NCBI RefSeq assembly: GCF_900113035.1
Contig: NZ_FONX01000005.1
Span: 124,001 to 188,000 of the forward strand
Direction of reading: 5' to 3'
Source: Paracidovorax wautersii
GTDB lineage: Bacteria; Pseudomonadota; Gammaproteobacteria; Burkholderiales; Burkholderiaceae_C
DNA: 64,000 nucleotides
In this document: positions 17,114 to 25,975 of the stretch, piece after piece
Layout of the letters: each line of letters starts with the position of its first letter
Numbering within the stretch: the stretch's first letter is position 1
Translations under genes and position numbers: made by a program
Notes under the pieces: generated by a model
What the model saw: only the letters and a program-made list of their open reading frames with translations
What the model was told of the DNA's origin: nothing
The model's database searches: none

Positions 17114-19879
17114 TCAGCCCATGCCGCCCACATCCGGCACGGCGTCCCGCGCGGAGGCCAGCGGCGCCAGCAGCGCCCGCAGATCGGCCTCATCGAACTT
17201 GACCGCACCCTCGGCATCGTGGCCGAGCACGCCGTCCGCCAGGGCTTGCTTGCGCGATTGCAGCTCCAGCAGCCGCTCTTCGATGCTGCCTTCGGCCACC
17301 AGCCGATAGACGAAGACGGGCTGGTCCTGCCCGATGCGGTGCGCGCGGGCGGTGGCCTGCTCTTGGGCGGCGGGGTTCCACCAAGGGTCCAGGTGGATCA
17401 CGGTGTCGGCGGCGGTGAGGTTCAGGCCGGTGCCGCCGGCTTTGAGGCTGACCAGCAGCACGGGGGCGCTGCCGTGCGCCCCGCCCCTGTCCTGCTCCTG
17501 AAAGCGCCGTACCACCTCGGCGCGCTGCGCGGGCGGTGTCTCGCCGGTCAGGCGCAGATAGGGCTGGCCCAGCGCCTGCAGGCTGTCGCCCACCAGGGCC
17601 AGCATGGCGGTGAACTGCGAGAACACCAGCACGCGCCGGCCTTGTTCCACCAGCGTGGGCAGGGTGGCGGCCAGCCATTCGAGCTTGGCGCTTTCGGTGC
17701 CGGGCGCGACCTGGGCGCCTCGCACCAGGCGCGGGTCGCAGCAGACCTGGCGCAGCTTGAGCAGCGCGTCCAGCACCGCGATCTGTGCGCCGGCCCAGCC
17801 CTGGCGCGCGAGTGCGCGGCGCACCTGCTTGTCGGCCGCGGTGCGCACGGCTTCGTACAGGGTGCGCTGGCGGCCCTGCAGCTGCACGCGCTGCAGGATA
17901 TCGGTGCGCGGCGGCAGTTCGGCCGCCACGTCGGCCTTGCGGCGGCGCAGGATGAAGGGGCGCACGCGCTGGGCCAGCAGCTGCGCGCGCAGGGTCTCGC
18001 CGTTCTCCTCGATGGGCTTGCGCCAGCGCTGGGCGAACTGCCGCGCGTCGCCCAGGAAGCCGGGCATGAGGAAGTCGAACTGCGCCCACAGCTCGCCCAG
18101 GTGGTTTTCCAGCGGCGTGCCCGTCAGGCAGAGCCGGTGCGCGGCCTGCAGGCTGCGCAGGGCGCGGGCGCTGCGGCTGGCGGCGTTCTTGACCATCTGC
18201 GCCTCGTCGAGGATCAACAGGTGGAAGGGCTGCGCGGCCAGGGCGGGCGCATCGCGCCAAAGCAGGGGATAGGTGGTCAGCACCAGGTCGTGCCCGGCCA
18301 TGTGGGCGAAGCGGCTCGCCCGGTCCGGGCCCTGCAGGGCCAGCACGCGCAGGCCGGGTGCCATGCGGGCGGCTTCGGCCTGCCAGTTGAAGAGCAGCGA
18401 GGTGGGCAGCACCACCAGCGCCGGGCGGGTGAGGCGGCCGCTTTCCTTTTCCAGCAGCACATGGGCCAGGGCCTGCGCCGTCTTGCCCAGGCCCATCTCG
18501 TCGGCCAGGATGCCGCCCAGGCCCTGGGCGCGCAGGTATTGCAGCCAGGCCAGGCCCTCTGATTGATAGGCGCGCAGCGCCACCTGCAGGCCCTGCGGCG
18601 CCGCCACGGGCTGCGGCGTGCCGATGGCCTGCAGCCGCCGGGCGAGCCAGGCCAGGCCGGCCTCGCCTTGCAGCTGCCAGTCGTGCGCGCCCTGTCCCAG
18701 CCCGGCGTGCAGGGCGTGCAGGCGCTGCGCCTCCCAGGCGCCGAGGCGCAGCGGCTCGCCCTCGCGCCGCTGCTGGCGGGCGGGGTCGGCCAGCAGATCG
18801 ACCAGCGCGCCGACGATGGCCTTGATCGGCTCGGCCGGCGCCTCGATGCGCCGCCCGCCCGGCGCGCGCAGCGTGATGACCTCGGTGTCGTCGATGGCGG
18901 CGATGCGGCGCGCATCCAGCCAGCGTGCCTCGCGGCGCAGCAGGTCGGCCAGCATGGGCGCCAGGTCCAGGGTTTCTCCGTCGATCTCCACGCCCAGACT
19001 CAGCAGCCAGGCGCCTTCGCGCTCGGGCAGCCGCAGCTTCTGCACGGGGCGCGGACGGGTGCCCAGCGGGCCGTCCACCTCCTTGGCGTCGGCCTCGCCG
19101 GTGTTGGGGGAGAGCACCAGCTTCCAGCGCTGCACCGGCACGCTTTCATGCGCGAAGCCGGGCCGGACCACCACGCGCCAGCCCTGCGACCGCAGGCGGG
19201 GCACGGCGTCGGCCCAGAAATCGCCGAATGCAGCCTCCTGCGCCAGCGTCCACAGCGGGCCCAGGCCGGCGCCCGCATCGGCGCTGCGCCATTGCAGCGT
19301 GCGGAGGTCGATGGGCAGCAGGCCCAGCTCCCGCACCAGGTCGATCGCGTCCGCCTCGGCAGCCAGGTCGCGCTGCAGGCGCTGCACACATCCACCCGGG
19401 CCGGGCACTTCCTGCAGTGCGGCGGGGCGGCTGTTGAGGATGGTGGTGGGCGCGGGCGTCTGCCAGAGCACCGGGCCCGGCGTGCCGGTGGTGCCGCGGG
19501 TACCGGGTTGCCGGTAGGTCCAGTCGATCTGCGCCATGGTGACGCTGTCGCCGCGCGGGCCGATGGCGCCCTGGCGCTCCAGGCCGAGCAGCCCGTCGCC
19601 CCGGCCCAGCGTCATCAGGGTGAGGGTGGGCTGGAAGTGCCCGGCGATGGCACCTTCCGGTGGCGCAGACGTCGCCGGCACCGATGCCGTGGATTCGGCG
19701 CCGCGCATCAGCGCCATCACGCGGGCGGCCTCGGCATCGGTCGGAGTGGGCAGGGCCTGCAGCTCGGCCGGGCCGGCGCGGCGCCGCAAGGCGGCGATCC
19801 AGGCCGCGATCACCGCCTGCCGGTGGGCGGGCGACGGGTCGGCATCGAGGGGAGGGGCAGAAGGGCCGGGTGCAGTCAC
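17114..19879 (-). CDS. SNF2-family DEAD/DEAH-box helicase (COG0553)
   Basis: 921 residues. The N-terminal 400 residues are a poorly conserved accessory region. The ATPase core follows: Walker A LADEMGLGKTAQALAH (about 455-470), motif II LILDEAQMVKN (about 556, the DEAQ variant), motif III LTGTPLENHLGELW, and C-terminal helicase motifs VLVFSQFTAM, LVSLKAGGTGLNLTAAD and ARAHRIGQDQPVFVYRL. SNF2-type proteins use ATP to translocate on duplex DNA and displace bound protein; in bacteria of this group the target is unknown. The gene is followed immediately by the EVE protein, a nucleic-acid-binding partner by context. Confidence 0.9.
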   Translation of the reverse strand: MTAPGPSAPPLDADPSPAHRQAVIAAWIAALRRRAGPAELQALPTPTDAEAARVMALMRGAESTASVPATSAPPEGAIAGHFQPTLTLMTLGRGDGLLGLERQGAIGPRGDSVTMAQIDWTYRQPGTRGTTGTPGPVLWQTPAPTTILNSRPAALQEVPGPGGCVQRLQRDLAAEADAIDLVRELGLLPIDLRTLQWRSADAGAGLGPLWTLAQEAAFGDFWADAVPRLRSQGWRVVVRPGFAHESVPVQRWKLVLSPNTGEADAKEVDGPLGTRPRPVQKLRLPEREGAWLLSLGVEIDGETLDLAPMLADLLRREARWLDARRIAAIDDTEVITLRAPGGRRIEAPAEPIKAIVGALVDLLADPARQQRREGEPLRLGAWEAQRLHALHAGLGQGAHDWQLQGEAGLAWLARRLQAIGTPQPVAAPQGLQVALRAYQSEGLAWLQYLRAQGLGGILADEMGLGKTAQALAHVLLEKESGRLTRPALVVLPTSLLFNWQAEAARMAPGLRVLALQGPDRASRFAHMAGHDLVLTTYPLLWRDAPALAAQPFHLLILDEAQMVKNAASRSARALRSLQAAHRLCLTGTPLENHLGELWAQFDFLMPGFLGDARQFAQRWRKPIEENGETLRAQLLAQRVRPFILRRRKADVAAELPPRTDILQRVQLQGRQRTLYEAVRTAADKQVRRALARQGWAGAQIAVLDALLKLRQVCCDPRLVRGAQVAPGTESAKLEWLAATLPTLVEQGRRVLVFSQFTAMLALVGDSLQALGQPYLRLTGETPPAQRAEVVRRFQEQDRGGAHGSAPVLLVSLKAGGTGLNLTAADTVIHLDPWWNPAAQEQATARAHRIGQDQPVFVYRLVAEGSIEERLLELQSRKQALADGVLGHDAEGAVKFDEADLRALLAPLASARDAVPDVGGMG

Positions 19880-19930
19880 TGGCCCGCGATTGTGCCGTGC
19901 GGCGCAGGCGCGGGCCGACGCAGCGGCCCG

Positions 19931-20731
19931 TCAGGCATCGCCCAGCACCCTGGCGAAGAGCTCGTTGCGGAAGTGGATGCCCAGGCGAGCGAACGCGCGG
20001 TTGCGGTAGGTCTTCACGGTGGGCAGGCCCAGACCCAGATCGCTGGCGATGCCGTCGTGCGTCATGCCCTGCAGCAGGCGCGCGCAGATATCGACCTCGC
20101 GCGGGGTCAGGCCGCCTTCCAGCCGCAGCAGGCGCTCGCGCAGCGCGCAAAGGCCGGGCCCCGGGGCCGGCCGGATCAGGGCGATGTGCTTGCGCGCCAG
20201 CGCCAGCAGCACCGGCGCCACCGATTCGAAGGCGCTGAGATGGCGGTCGTGGAAGGGCGGCTGGTGCGCGTGGCGGTAGAAGTTCAGCGCCAGCACGGAG
20301 CCGTCCTGCGCGTCGTCCAGCGCCACCGAGACGCGCTCGGCCACACCGTGGGCCTCATAGACCCGCGCCCGGTGCTCGGCCGCGATCTCGCCGGCCGTGA
20401 CGTGGCAGAGCCGGGGCCTGGGAGCGGCCGGCGCCGCGCCCCAGGTGCCGTCGCTGCGGCAGGGCCCCGACAGATAGGCCTGCCAGCAGTCGCGCGTGGT
20501 GTCGGGAACGCCCCGGCTGGCCGAGAGGAACAGCGCGGGCTGGCAGCGCCGCCCGGTGCGGTACATGGACCACGACGCAGCGGGCAGCAGGGGCTCCAGC
20601 GCTTCGAGCATGCCGGCCGCGAAGCCCGCATCGCCCAGCCGGTCCACGAGATGCTCGACGGCGAGGCCGGCGGTGCCGGTAGCGTGGCCAGGCCCGTCGG
20701 GGCGGGCGGAAGGAGGCAGCCAATGTCTCAT
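19931..20731 (-). CDS. LuxR-family transcriptional regulator
   Basis: 266 residues. The N-terminal 190 residues resemble no receiver domain and carry no phospho-acceptor pattern; they may form a ligand-binding (GAF-like) domain. The C-terminal LuxR helix-turn-helix is clear (about 202-258: GLTPREVDICARLLQGMTHD, LGLGLPTVKTYRNRAFARLG). The divergent gene encodes a DUF3237 protein across about 90 bp, and a Bug-type receptor follows that gene; local regulation of one or both is a reasonable inference. Confidence 0.85.
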   Translation of the reverse strand: MRHWLPPSARPDGPGHATGTAGLAVEHLVDRLGDAGFAAGMLEALEPLLPAASWSMYRTGRRCQPALFLSASRGVPDTTRDCWQAYLSGPCRSDGTWGAAPAAPRPRLCHVTAGEIAAEHRARVYEAHGVAERVSVALDDAQDGSVLALNFYRHAHQPPFHDRHLSAFESVAPVLLALARKHIALIRPAPGPGLCALRERLLRLEGGLTPREVDICARLLQGMTHDGIASDLGLGLPTVKTYRNRAFARLGIHFRNELFARVLGDA

Positions 20732-20821
20732 GGGGCCTTCGGGAGCAGGGCGTGGCGGGGCATGGGCCTGTCATCCTCCGGGAGGACAGACAGCGCAGGC
20801 ATCGGGATTTACGCTGAGCGC

Positions 20822-21325
20822 ATGAATGATTACCCAGGTTGTGATTCCGCCGGAGCGCCCGCAGCGCTGCCGACGCCCGTGCTGAAGTTCTTCGCCGACC
20901 TGGCCGTGCAGGTCGGGCCGCCGCAGGAAGTCGGCCAGACCGCGCAGGGCCTGCGGCGGGTGGTGCCCATCGTCGGCGGCACGGCCAGGGGCGACGGATG
21001 GGCTGCGCGCGTGCTGCCCGGCGGGGCGGACTTCCAGCGCATCGTGAACGGCAGCCTGTCGGAGCTGGACGCGCGCTACGTGCTGGAGACGGATGCCGGC
21101 GACCGGATCTACGTGCAGAACCAGGCCATCCGCTGCGGGCCGGCCGAGCTGATCGCCCGGCTGGGCCGCGGCGAGCCGGTGGACCCGGCGCAGATCTACT
21201 TTCGCTGCCACCCGCGGTTCGAGACGGCTTGCGCAGCGCTCGCCTGGATCTCCGAGCGCTGCTTCGTCGGCACCGGCGCCCGCTATCCGGACCGCGTGGC
21301 CATGCGCTTCTTCGAACTGACCTGA
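20822..21325 (+). CDS. DUF3237 domain-containing protein
   Basis: 167 residues from ATG 20822 (MNDYPG). The body matches DUF3237: VVPIVGGTARGDGWAARVLP, GGADFQRI, LDARYVLETDAGDRIYVQNQ and the terminal YPDRVAMRFFEL. This is a small beta-barrel family of unknown biochemical role, often beside catabolic genes. It has no signal peptide and is presumably cytoplasmic. Divergent from a LuxR regulator and followed by a Bug receptor 81 bp away, suggesting a regulated uptake/catabolic unit, though no enzyme or TctAB genes are present. Confidence 0.87.
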   Translation: MNDYPGCDSAGAPAALPTPVLKFFADLAVQVGPPQEVGQTAQGLRRVVPIVGGTARGDGWAARVLPGGADFQRIVNGSLSELDARYVLETDAGDRIYVQNQAIRCGPAELIARLGRGEPVDPAQIYFRCHPRFETACAALAWISERCFVGTGARYPDRVAMRFFELT

Positions 21326-21406
21326 CGGCCCGAGCTCACGATCAGCCGCCCCGTGGGACCGGGGCTCGCTGCACCTGAACGACAAAAAACGAAAGAGGAG
21401 ACACCA

Positions 21407-22459
21407 ATGCACAAGCCCCCAGTCCACCCCGCCCGACCGCAGCGCCGCCGCATGCTGGCTTGCGCCGTCGTCGCCTTGATGGGCGCGGTGTCAGCCGCCA
21501 TCGCCCCTGCGCAGGCGCAGCCGGCGGCACCGGAGCAACCCGCCGGTACCGGCGGCTACCCGAGCAGGCCGGTGCGCATCATCGTCGGCTTTCCCGCGGG
21601 CAGCGGGCCGGACATCGTGGCCCGGCTGCTGGCGCAGCGGCTCTCCGAGGGCTGGGGCGGCGTCGGCGTGATCGTGGACAACAAGCCCGGCGCGGCCGGC
21701 CTGATCGCCGCGAGCGAGGCCGCGCGCGCTGCGCCCGACGGCTACACGCTGATGCTGGGCGAGACCGGCCAGCTCAGCATCGCCCCCAGCACCTACAGCC
21801 GCCTGCCCTATGCGCCGCAGAAGGACTTCGTGGCGGTGAGCCAGGTCGCCACCTCCGACTTCGTGCTGCTGGTGGACCCGCAGAAGGTGCCGGCGCGGGC
21901 GGTGCGCGACTTCGTCGCCTGGGCTCGGGAACTTCGGCAGGGCCTCTTCATGGCGACCTTCGGCGCCGGCACCCCCGGGCATTTCGGCGCCGCGCTGTTC
22001 GGCGAGGCCGTGCAGCTCAAGCCCGAACCCGTGCATTACAAGAGCACCTCCGATGCGCTGGCAGGCCTCTTCGGGGGCGACGTGCAAGGGCTCTTCGCCA
22101 GCGTGGGCCTGGCGGCACCCAACGTCAAGGCCGGCAAGCTGGTGGCGCTGGGCAGCACGGGCGCCACGCGCAGCGCCGCGCTGCCGGGCGTGCCCACCTT
22201 CAAGGAACAGGGCTACGCGGCGGTGGAGTTCTCGTCGTGGTTCGGCATCGTCGCGCCGGCACGCACGCCAGCGGCCCTCGTGGCCCGCCTCGGCGCCGAC
22301 GTGGCTCGCGCCGCCCAGTCGCCCGAGGGCCGGGCCCGGCTGGAGGACGCGGGCTTCAAGGCCACGGGCACGAGTCCGCAGGAGTTCGCCCGCATCATCG
22401 CGGCGGACACCGCCACCTGGGGCAAGGCGGTCGCCGCAACGGGGTTCAAGGCCGACTGA
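21407..22459 (+). CDS. Bug/TctC-family tripartite tricarboxylate transporter substrate-binding protein
   Basis: 350 residues from ATG 21407, preceded by the Shine-Dalgarno AAAGAGGAGA. A signal peptide (RRRMLACAVVALMGAVSAAI, cleavage near AQAQP) leads to the mature periplasmic receptor. It shows the family opening YPSRPVRIIVGFPAGSGPDI, then VIVDNKPGAAG, GYTLMLGETGQL and GVPTFKEQG. Bug proteins bind small carboxylates or other metabolites. No TctA/TctB membrane genes are adjacent, so this is an orphan receptor of the kind that is expanded in Comamonadaceae and Bordetella. The ligand cannot be read from sequence. Confidence 0.94.
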   Translation: MHKPPVHPARPQRRRMLACAVVALMGAVSAAIAPAQAQPAAPEQPAGTGGYPSRPVRIIVGFPAGSGPDIVARLLAQRLSEGWGGVGVIVDNKPGAAGLIAASEAARAAPDGYTLMLGETGQLSIAPSTYSRLPYAPQKDFVAVSQVATSDFVLLVDPQKVPARAVRDFVAWARELRQGLFMATFGAGTPGHFGAALFGEAVQLKPEPVHYKSTSDALAGLFGGDVQGLFASVGLAAPNVKAGKLVALGSTGATRSAALPGVPTFKEQGYAAVEFSSWFGIVAPARTPAALVARLGADVARAAQSPEGRARLEDAGFKATGTSPQEFARIIAADTATWGKAVAATGFKAD

Positions 22460-22502
22460 GCGGGAGCCCGGGGAGGCGCCGAAGAGGGATGGGGCAGGAA
22501 GC

Positions 22503-22784
22503 GGCCTTAGAACGTGTTTACGATCTCGCAGGGGATCGCGTTGGAACGCAATCGGGATGAGTGGATGCCTCGGATGCGCCGCATGGACTCATGCCCATGC
22601 AAGCAGCCGGGGCGTTCAATCGCCCGATTTCGCTCCAACCCGAAGGGCAGCTACGTCGGCGGGCGGTCTGCGGCGTTGCGGCGCTTGTGGATAGCCGTGC
22701 TATCCACTGCGCACCGCGCCTTGCATCCCATCCCGCCGACGTAGCTGCGCGACCCCTGGGAGATCGTAAACACGTTCTTAGGCC
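22503..22784. mobile_element. 282-bp nested inverted-repeat element (MITE-like), non-coding
   Basis: The ends are long inverted repeats: 22503-22540 matches the complement of 22748-22784, including 19 identical bases AGAACGTGTTTACGATCTC. Inside lie three further dyads: 22541-22556 with 22623-22638 (14 of 16), 22647-22663 with 22732-22748 (17 of 17) and GTGGATAGC/GCTATCCAC at 22687-22707. No coding frame fits. This explains the whole gap between the Bug gene and the next coding region. It looks like a MITE or a structured repeat mobilised in trans. The right end overlaps the final codons of the neighbouring minus-strand gene. Confidence 0.8.
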
Positions 22785-23296
22785 TGGGGCGGAGGCAAGG
22801 CCAGCTGGGCCTGCTTGACCACCCGCACGCAGTCCTGCAGGTGCAGCTCGCCCAGATAGCGCAGCGTGGCATAGCCCAGCGCCGCCGACACGGCCTGGCC
22901 GGCCAGCGGGACGAACTTGGCGGCCTGGCTGGCCGTGAGCCGCATGCCGATGGCGCGGCTGGCTCGGATCACCAGTTCACGCGTGACCAGCTTGCCGATC
23001 AGCACGGAGCCGACCATCGACACCGCCTTTTGCACCTGCTCGCGCTTGTGGGGCGTGAGCGCATCGAGCTGGGCCGCGCTCAGGCCGAAGCGGGCGTTGA
23101 TCTGTGGCACCAGGCGCGAGAGCAGCGCCGCATCCACCGCCCAGTCGAGCCCGGGCACCGGCACCGTGCCCGCCACGGCCGCATAGAGCGCGCGGCGGTG
23201 CAGGAGCCGGCGGCTGCTTTCGATGGCGGCCTGCAGCGCGGGGTCGCCATCCGCCAGCTGTTCGGCAGAGGGCCGGGCGGCTTTCTTCTTGAACAT
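22778..23296 (-). CDS. Small DUF697-like membrane-associated protein, function unknown
   Basis: 172 residues from MFKKKAARP. A central pair of hydrophobic helices with the pattern TVPVPGLDWAVDAALLSRLV then INARFGLS, and a later KFVPLAGQAVSAALGYA, resembles DUF697/YcjF-type regions found alone or attached to GTPases. No enzymatic motif is visible. It is immediately upstream of a GlsB/YeaQ-type membrane protein on the same strand. The stop codon (TAA, 22778-22780) lies inside the terminal repeat of the 282-bp element, so the last few residues may have been rewritten by its insertion. Confidence 0.6.
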   Translation of the reverse strand: MFKKKAARPSAEQLADGDPALQAAIESSRRLLHRRALYAAVAGTVPVPGLDWAVDAALLSRLVPQINARFGLSAAQLDALTPHKREQVQKAVSMVGSVLIGKLVTRELVIRASRAIGMRLTASQAAKFVPLAGQAVSAALGYATLRYLGELHLQDCVRVVKQAQLALPPPQA

Positions 23297-23329
23297 GCGA
23301 GGTGTTCTCCGTCAGCCCTGGGCCCCGGA

Positions 23330-23581
23330 TCAGCCCTTGCGGCGGATCATGCCGTAGAGCACCAGCAGCACGATGGCGCCCACGATGGAGGCGATCCAGC
23401 CAGCGGCTTCGCCCTGGACATACCAGCCCATGGCCACGCCCACGTAGGTGGCGAGGAAGGCGCCGGCCACGCCGAGCAGCATGGTCATGAACCAGCCGAG
23501 CTTGTCGTCACCGGGCTTGAGGGCGCGCGCCAGCAGACCGACGATCAGGCCGACGAAGAGGGTTCCGAGTAGAGACATCAT
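23330..23581 (-). CDS. GlsB/YeaQ/YmgE family small inner-membrane protein
   Basis: About 83 residues with three hydrophobic helices: SLLGTLFVGLIVGLLARAL, FMTMLLGVAGAFLATYVGVA, and AAGWIASIVGAIVLLVLYG. The signature GLLARALKPGDDKLGWFMTM is that of the transglycosylase-associated/YeaQ family, general-stress membrane proteins of unclear function. Two adjacent ATGs (23581 and 23578) are possible; the GGGAAAG Shine-Dalgarno fits the first. It precedes the DUF697-like gene by about 30 bp, likely one transcript. Confidence 0.88.
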   Translation of the reverse strand: MMSLLGTLFVGLIVGLLARALKPGDDKLGWFMTMLLGVAGAFLATYVGVAMGWYVQGEAAGWIASIVGAIVLLVLYGMIRRKG

Positions 23582-23796
23582 GAAAGGCTTTCCCGTACAA
23601 CAGGTGGATGAAAACGGAGCCGGGAAATTCCCGGTTCCGCCGCAGGCCCGCATTGTGGCCAGCCGCTGAAACCTTGCTTGCAGGACGACGCCGCGCGTTC
23701 TGCAGCCCGGCTGGGCTCCGCCACAGACCCCGCGCCCAAGGGATGGCGGGCACGGCGCAGGCGCCTGCGAAATGCACTTTCCGTGCCGTAGGGACG

Positions 23797-23821
23797 AAAA
23801 AAAGCCGCCCGGAGGCGGCTT
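23797..23821 (-). terminator. Rho-independent terminator after the NlpC/P60 gene
   Basis: On the minus strand an 8-bp stem AAGCCGCC / GGCGGCTT with a 4-nt loop is followed by a T run (AAAAAAA on the plus strand), about 60 bp after the gene's stop. Confidence 0.85.
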
Positions 23822-23881
23822 GTCGCGGCGAGGTGCCCGGCTTGGCGGGCGCCAGCGCTGCGGTGGCGATTCAGCGGCTAT

Positions 23882-24457
23882 TTAGCGGCGCGCGGAATTG
23901 GCGATCGCGTCGGCGGCGGCATCGTCTTCCGCCAGGACGCGGCGGGCGCCGTTGAACCGGCGTTGCCAGTACTTGCCCGTCATGTCTTCCACGCGCACTT
24001 CGGAGCCGCTGCGGGGCGAGTGGATGAACTTGCCGTCGCCCAGGTAGATGCCGACATGGCTGAAGGCGTGGCGCATGGTGTTGAAGAACACCAGATCGCC
24101 GGGCTTCAGGTCCTTCTTGTCGATGACCTCGGTGGCGGCGGCCTGTTCCTTGGCGCGGCGCGGCAGCACCAGGCCCTTGGCCTGTTCGAAGATGGTACGG
24201 ACGAAACCGCTGCAGTCGAAGCCCGTTTCCGCGCTACTGCCGCCGCGGCGGTAGGGAACACCCAGAAAGCCCATGGCCGTGGAGACCAGGGTGGTCGTGC
24301 GGTCGGTGACGTCGTTCCGCACTTCCTGAAGCTGGGTCATCAGACCGCGTTCCTTGAGGATGCGGTCGATTTCATCGTCGCTGATCTTGCTGGCGGCGGG
24401 TGCTGCATGGACAGCCTGGGCGCCAACAAGTAACAAAAAGCAAATCCAACGTGACAT
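23882..24457 (-). CDS. NlpC/P60-family cell-wall endopeptidase
   Basis: 191 residues from ATG 24457; an upstream ATG at 24475 is an alternative. A signal peptide (SRWICFLLLVGAQAVHA) directs export. After a charged linker (DDEIDRILKERG) comes the NlpC/P60 domain: GVPYRRGG, catalytic Cys in GFDCSGFVRTIF, catalytic His in FSHVGIYLGDGKFIHSP. These enzymes cut D-gamma-Glu-meso-DAP or related links in peptidoglycan peptides, as MepS does in E. coli. It is divergent from the sugar dehydrogenase gene and ends at a clear terminator. Confidence 0.92.
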   Translation of the reverse strand: MSRWICFLLLVGAQAVHAAPAASKISDDEIDRILKERGLMTQLQEVRNDVTDRTTTLVSTAMGFLGVPYRRGGSSAETGFDCSGFVRTIFEQAKGLVLPRRAKEQAAATEVIDKKDLKPGDLVFFNTMRHAFSHVGIYLGDGKFIHSPRSGSEVRVEDMTGKYWQRRFNGARRVLAEDDAAADAIANSARR

Positions 24458-24644
24458 GGGGCGCGAGAGTAGCATGGCTTGCGCTGAAGTCCTACAAAAA
24501 AATGCCTGCCCGCCTGCTTTCGGAGGGTCTTTGGCCCGGCGACAGTCATGGTCTTTGCCGACGAAAAATGCCCGGAAAGCACGCAACCATGCGGGTTTGC
24601 GGGGTGTGTGGGCCCCGCGCGCGGCGCCCCTTGAGGAGTCCTCC

Positions 24645-25850
24645 ATGAATTTGCAACGAAATGCAGGCGCCGCCCTGATGCACAGGCCACAGTCCGCTAT
24701 GCTTAATGTAGCAACGGCCATCATCCTGACCACCGCCATGGCCTGGGCCGTCATGCCCGTGCATGCAGCCACCGGGCCGCAAAAGCCGGTCGCGCCCGTG
24801 GCGGCGCGCACGGCCGTGTCCACCGAAGTCGTGGCCAGCGGGCTGGAACATCCCTGGGGGCTGGCCTTCCTGCCGGGCGGGCGCTTTCTGGTGACCGAGC
24901 GCCCCGGCCGCCTGCGCGTGGTGGAGCCCGACGGGCGCCTGAGCCCACCGCTGGCAGGCCTGCCGCCCATCGCCGCCGGCGGCCAGGGCGGCCTGCTGGA
25001 TGTGGCCACCGATGCCGACTTCGAGCGCAACCGCCGCGTGTACTTCTGCTTTTCCGAACCCGACGCCCAGGGTGCCGGCACCAACAGCACGGCCCTGGCG
25101 CGGGCCACGCTCTCGCCCGACGAAAAGGCGCTCAAGGACGTGCAGGTGATCTTCAGCCAGAAGCCCAAGGTGCGCAGCAACGCGCATTTCGGCTGCCGCA
25201 TCGCGCAGGACGGGCAGGGCGGCCTGTTCCTCACGCTGGGCGACCGCTTCCAGCGCAAGGACGACGCGCAGACCCTGGACAACCACCTGGGCAAGATCGT
25301 GCATGTGCGTACCGAAGGCGGCGCCGCGCCGGGCAATCCGGCGCCGGCCGGCGCCTTGCCCGAGATCTGGAGCTGGGGCCACCGCAACGTGCAGGGCGCG
25401 GCGCTGGGGCCGGACGGGCACCTCTGGGTGAACGAGCACGGCCCGCAGGGCGGCGACGAGATCAACGTGGTGCAGGCCGGGCGCAATTACGGCTGGCCGG
25501 TCATCACCTATGGCGAGAACTACGGCGGCGGCAAGATCGGCGAGGGCACGGCCAAGGCCGGCATGGAGCAGCCGCTGCACTACTGGGTGCCGTCCATCGC
25601 GCCCTCGGGCATGGCGTTTCTGACCAGCGACCGCTATGGCGCCGCCTGGAAGGGCAGCCTCTTCGTCGGCTCGCTGCGCTTCGCCCGCCTGCACCGCCTG
25701 CAGTTCGACGCATCGGGCCGCGTGGTGCGCGACGAATACCTGCTGGACAAGGCCGGCAGCCGCATCCGCGACGTGCGGCAGGGCCCGGACGGCTGGATCT
25801 ACCTGCTGACCGACAGCCCGGACGGGCAGCTGCTGCGGCTCAAGCCCTGA
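24645..25850 (+). CDS. PQQ-dependent aldose sugar dehydrogenase (YliI-like), secreted
   Basis: 401 residues from ATG 24645, preceded by TGAGGAG. The signal region is VATAIILTTAMAWAVMPVHA. The mature chain is a six-bladed beta-propeller of the GSDH/YliI family: EHPWGLAFLPGGRFLVTERP at the start, HFGCRIAQDGQGGLFLTLGD with the catalytic-type region, WSWGHRNVQG, VNEHGPQGGDEIN, NYGWPVITYG and PSIAPSGMAF. These periplasmic enzymes oxidise aldoses at C1 with pyrroloquinoline quinone. No pqq genes are in the window, so cofactor supply is unknown. Transcription is divergent from the NlpC/P60 gene. Confidence 0.92.
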   Translation: MNLQRNAGAALMHRPQSAMLNVATAIILTTAMAWAVMPVHAATGPQKPVAPVAARTAVSTEVVASGLEHPWGLAFLPGGRFLVTERPGRLRVVEPDGRLSPPLAGLPPIAAGGQGGLLDVATDADFERNRRVYFCFSEPDAQGAGTNSTALARATLSPDEKALKDVQVIFSQKPKVRSNAHFGCRIAQDGQGGLFLTLGDRFQRKDDAQTLDNHLGKIVHVRTEGGAAPGNPAPAGALPEIWSWGHRNVQGAALGPDGHLWVNEHGPQGGDEINVVQAGRNYGWPVITYGENYGGGKIGEGTAKAGMEQPLHYWVPSIAPSGMAFLTSDRYGAAWKGSLFVGSLRFARLHRLQFDASGRVVRDEYLLDKAGSRIRDVRQGPDGWIYLLTDSPDGQLLRLKP

Positions 25851-25881
25851 GGCCCCGGCGCCGAGCCCCGGCATGCCCGCT

Positions 25882-25908
25882 GCTATATGATTGATAGCTG
25901 CCTGCGCT
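25882..25908 (+). repeat. Dispersed GCTAT/ATAGC repeat, copy C
   Basis: GCTATATGATTGATAGCT then GCCTGCGCT. It lies between the sugar dehydrogenase and isochorismatase-family genes and is the best-formed copy together with copy F. Confidence 0.75.
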
Positions 25909-25975
25909 GGCGCTGCAAGCGCGGGCGGCTCATTTCCATCTCTTTCCAGCCGGACCAGCCGGACAAAGGCACGCC

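Noticed and set aside
21407-22459. Complete tripartite tricarboxylate transporter
   Set aside because: Only the TctC-type receptor is present; no TctA or TctB genes flank it.
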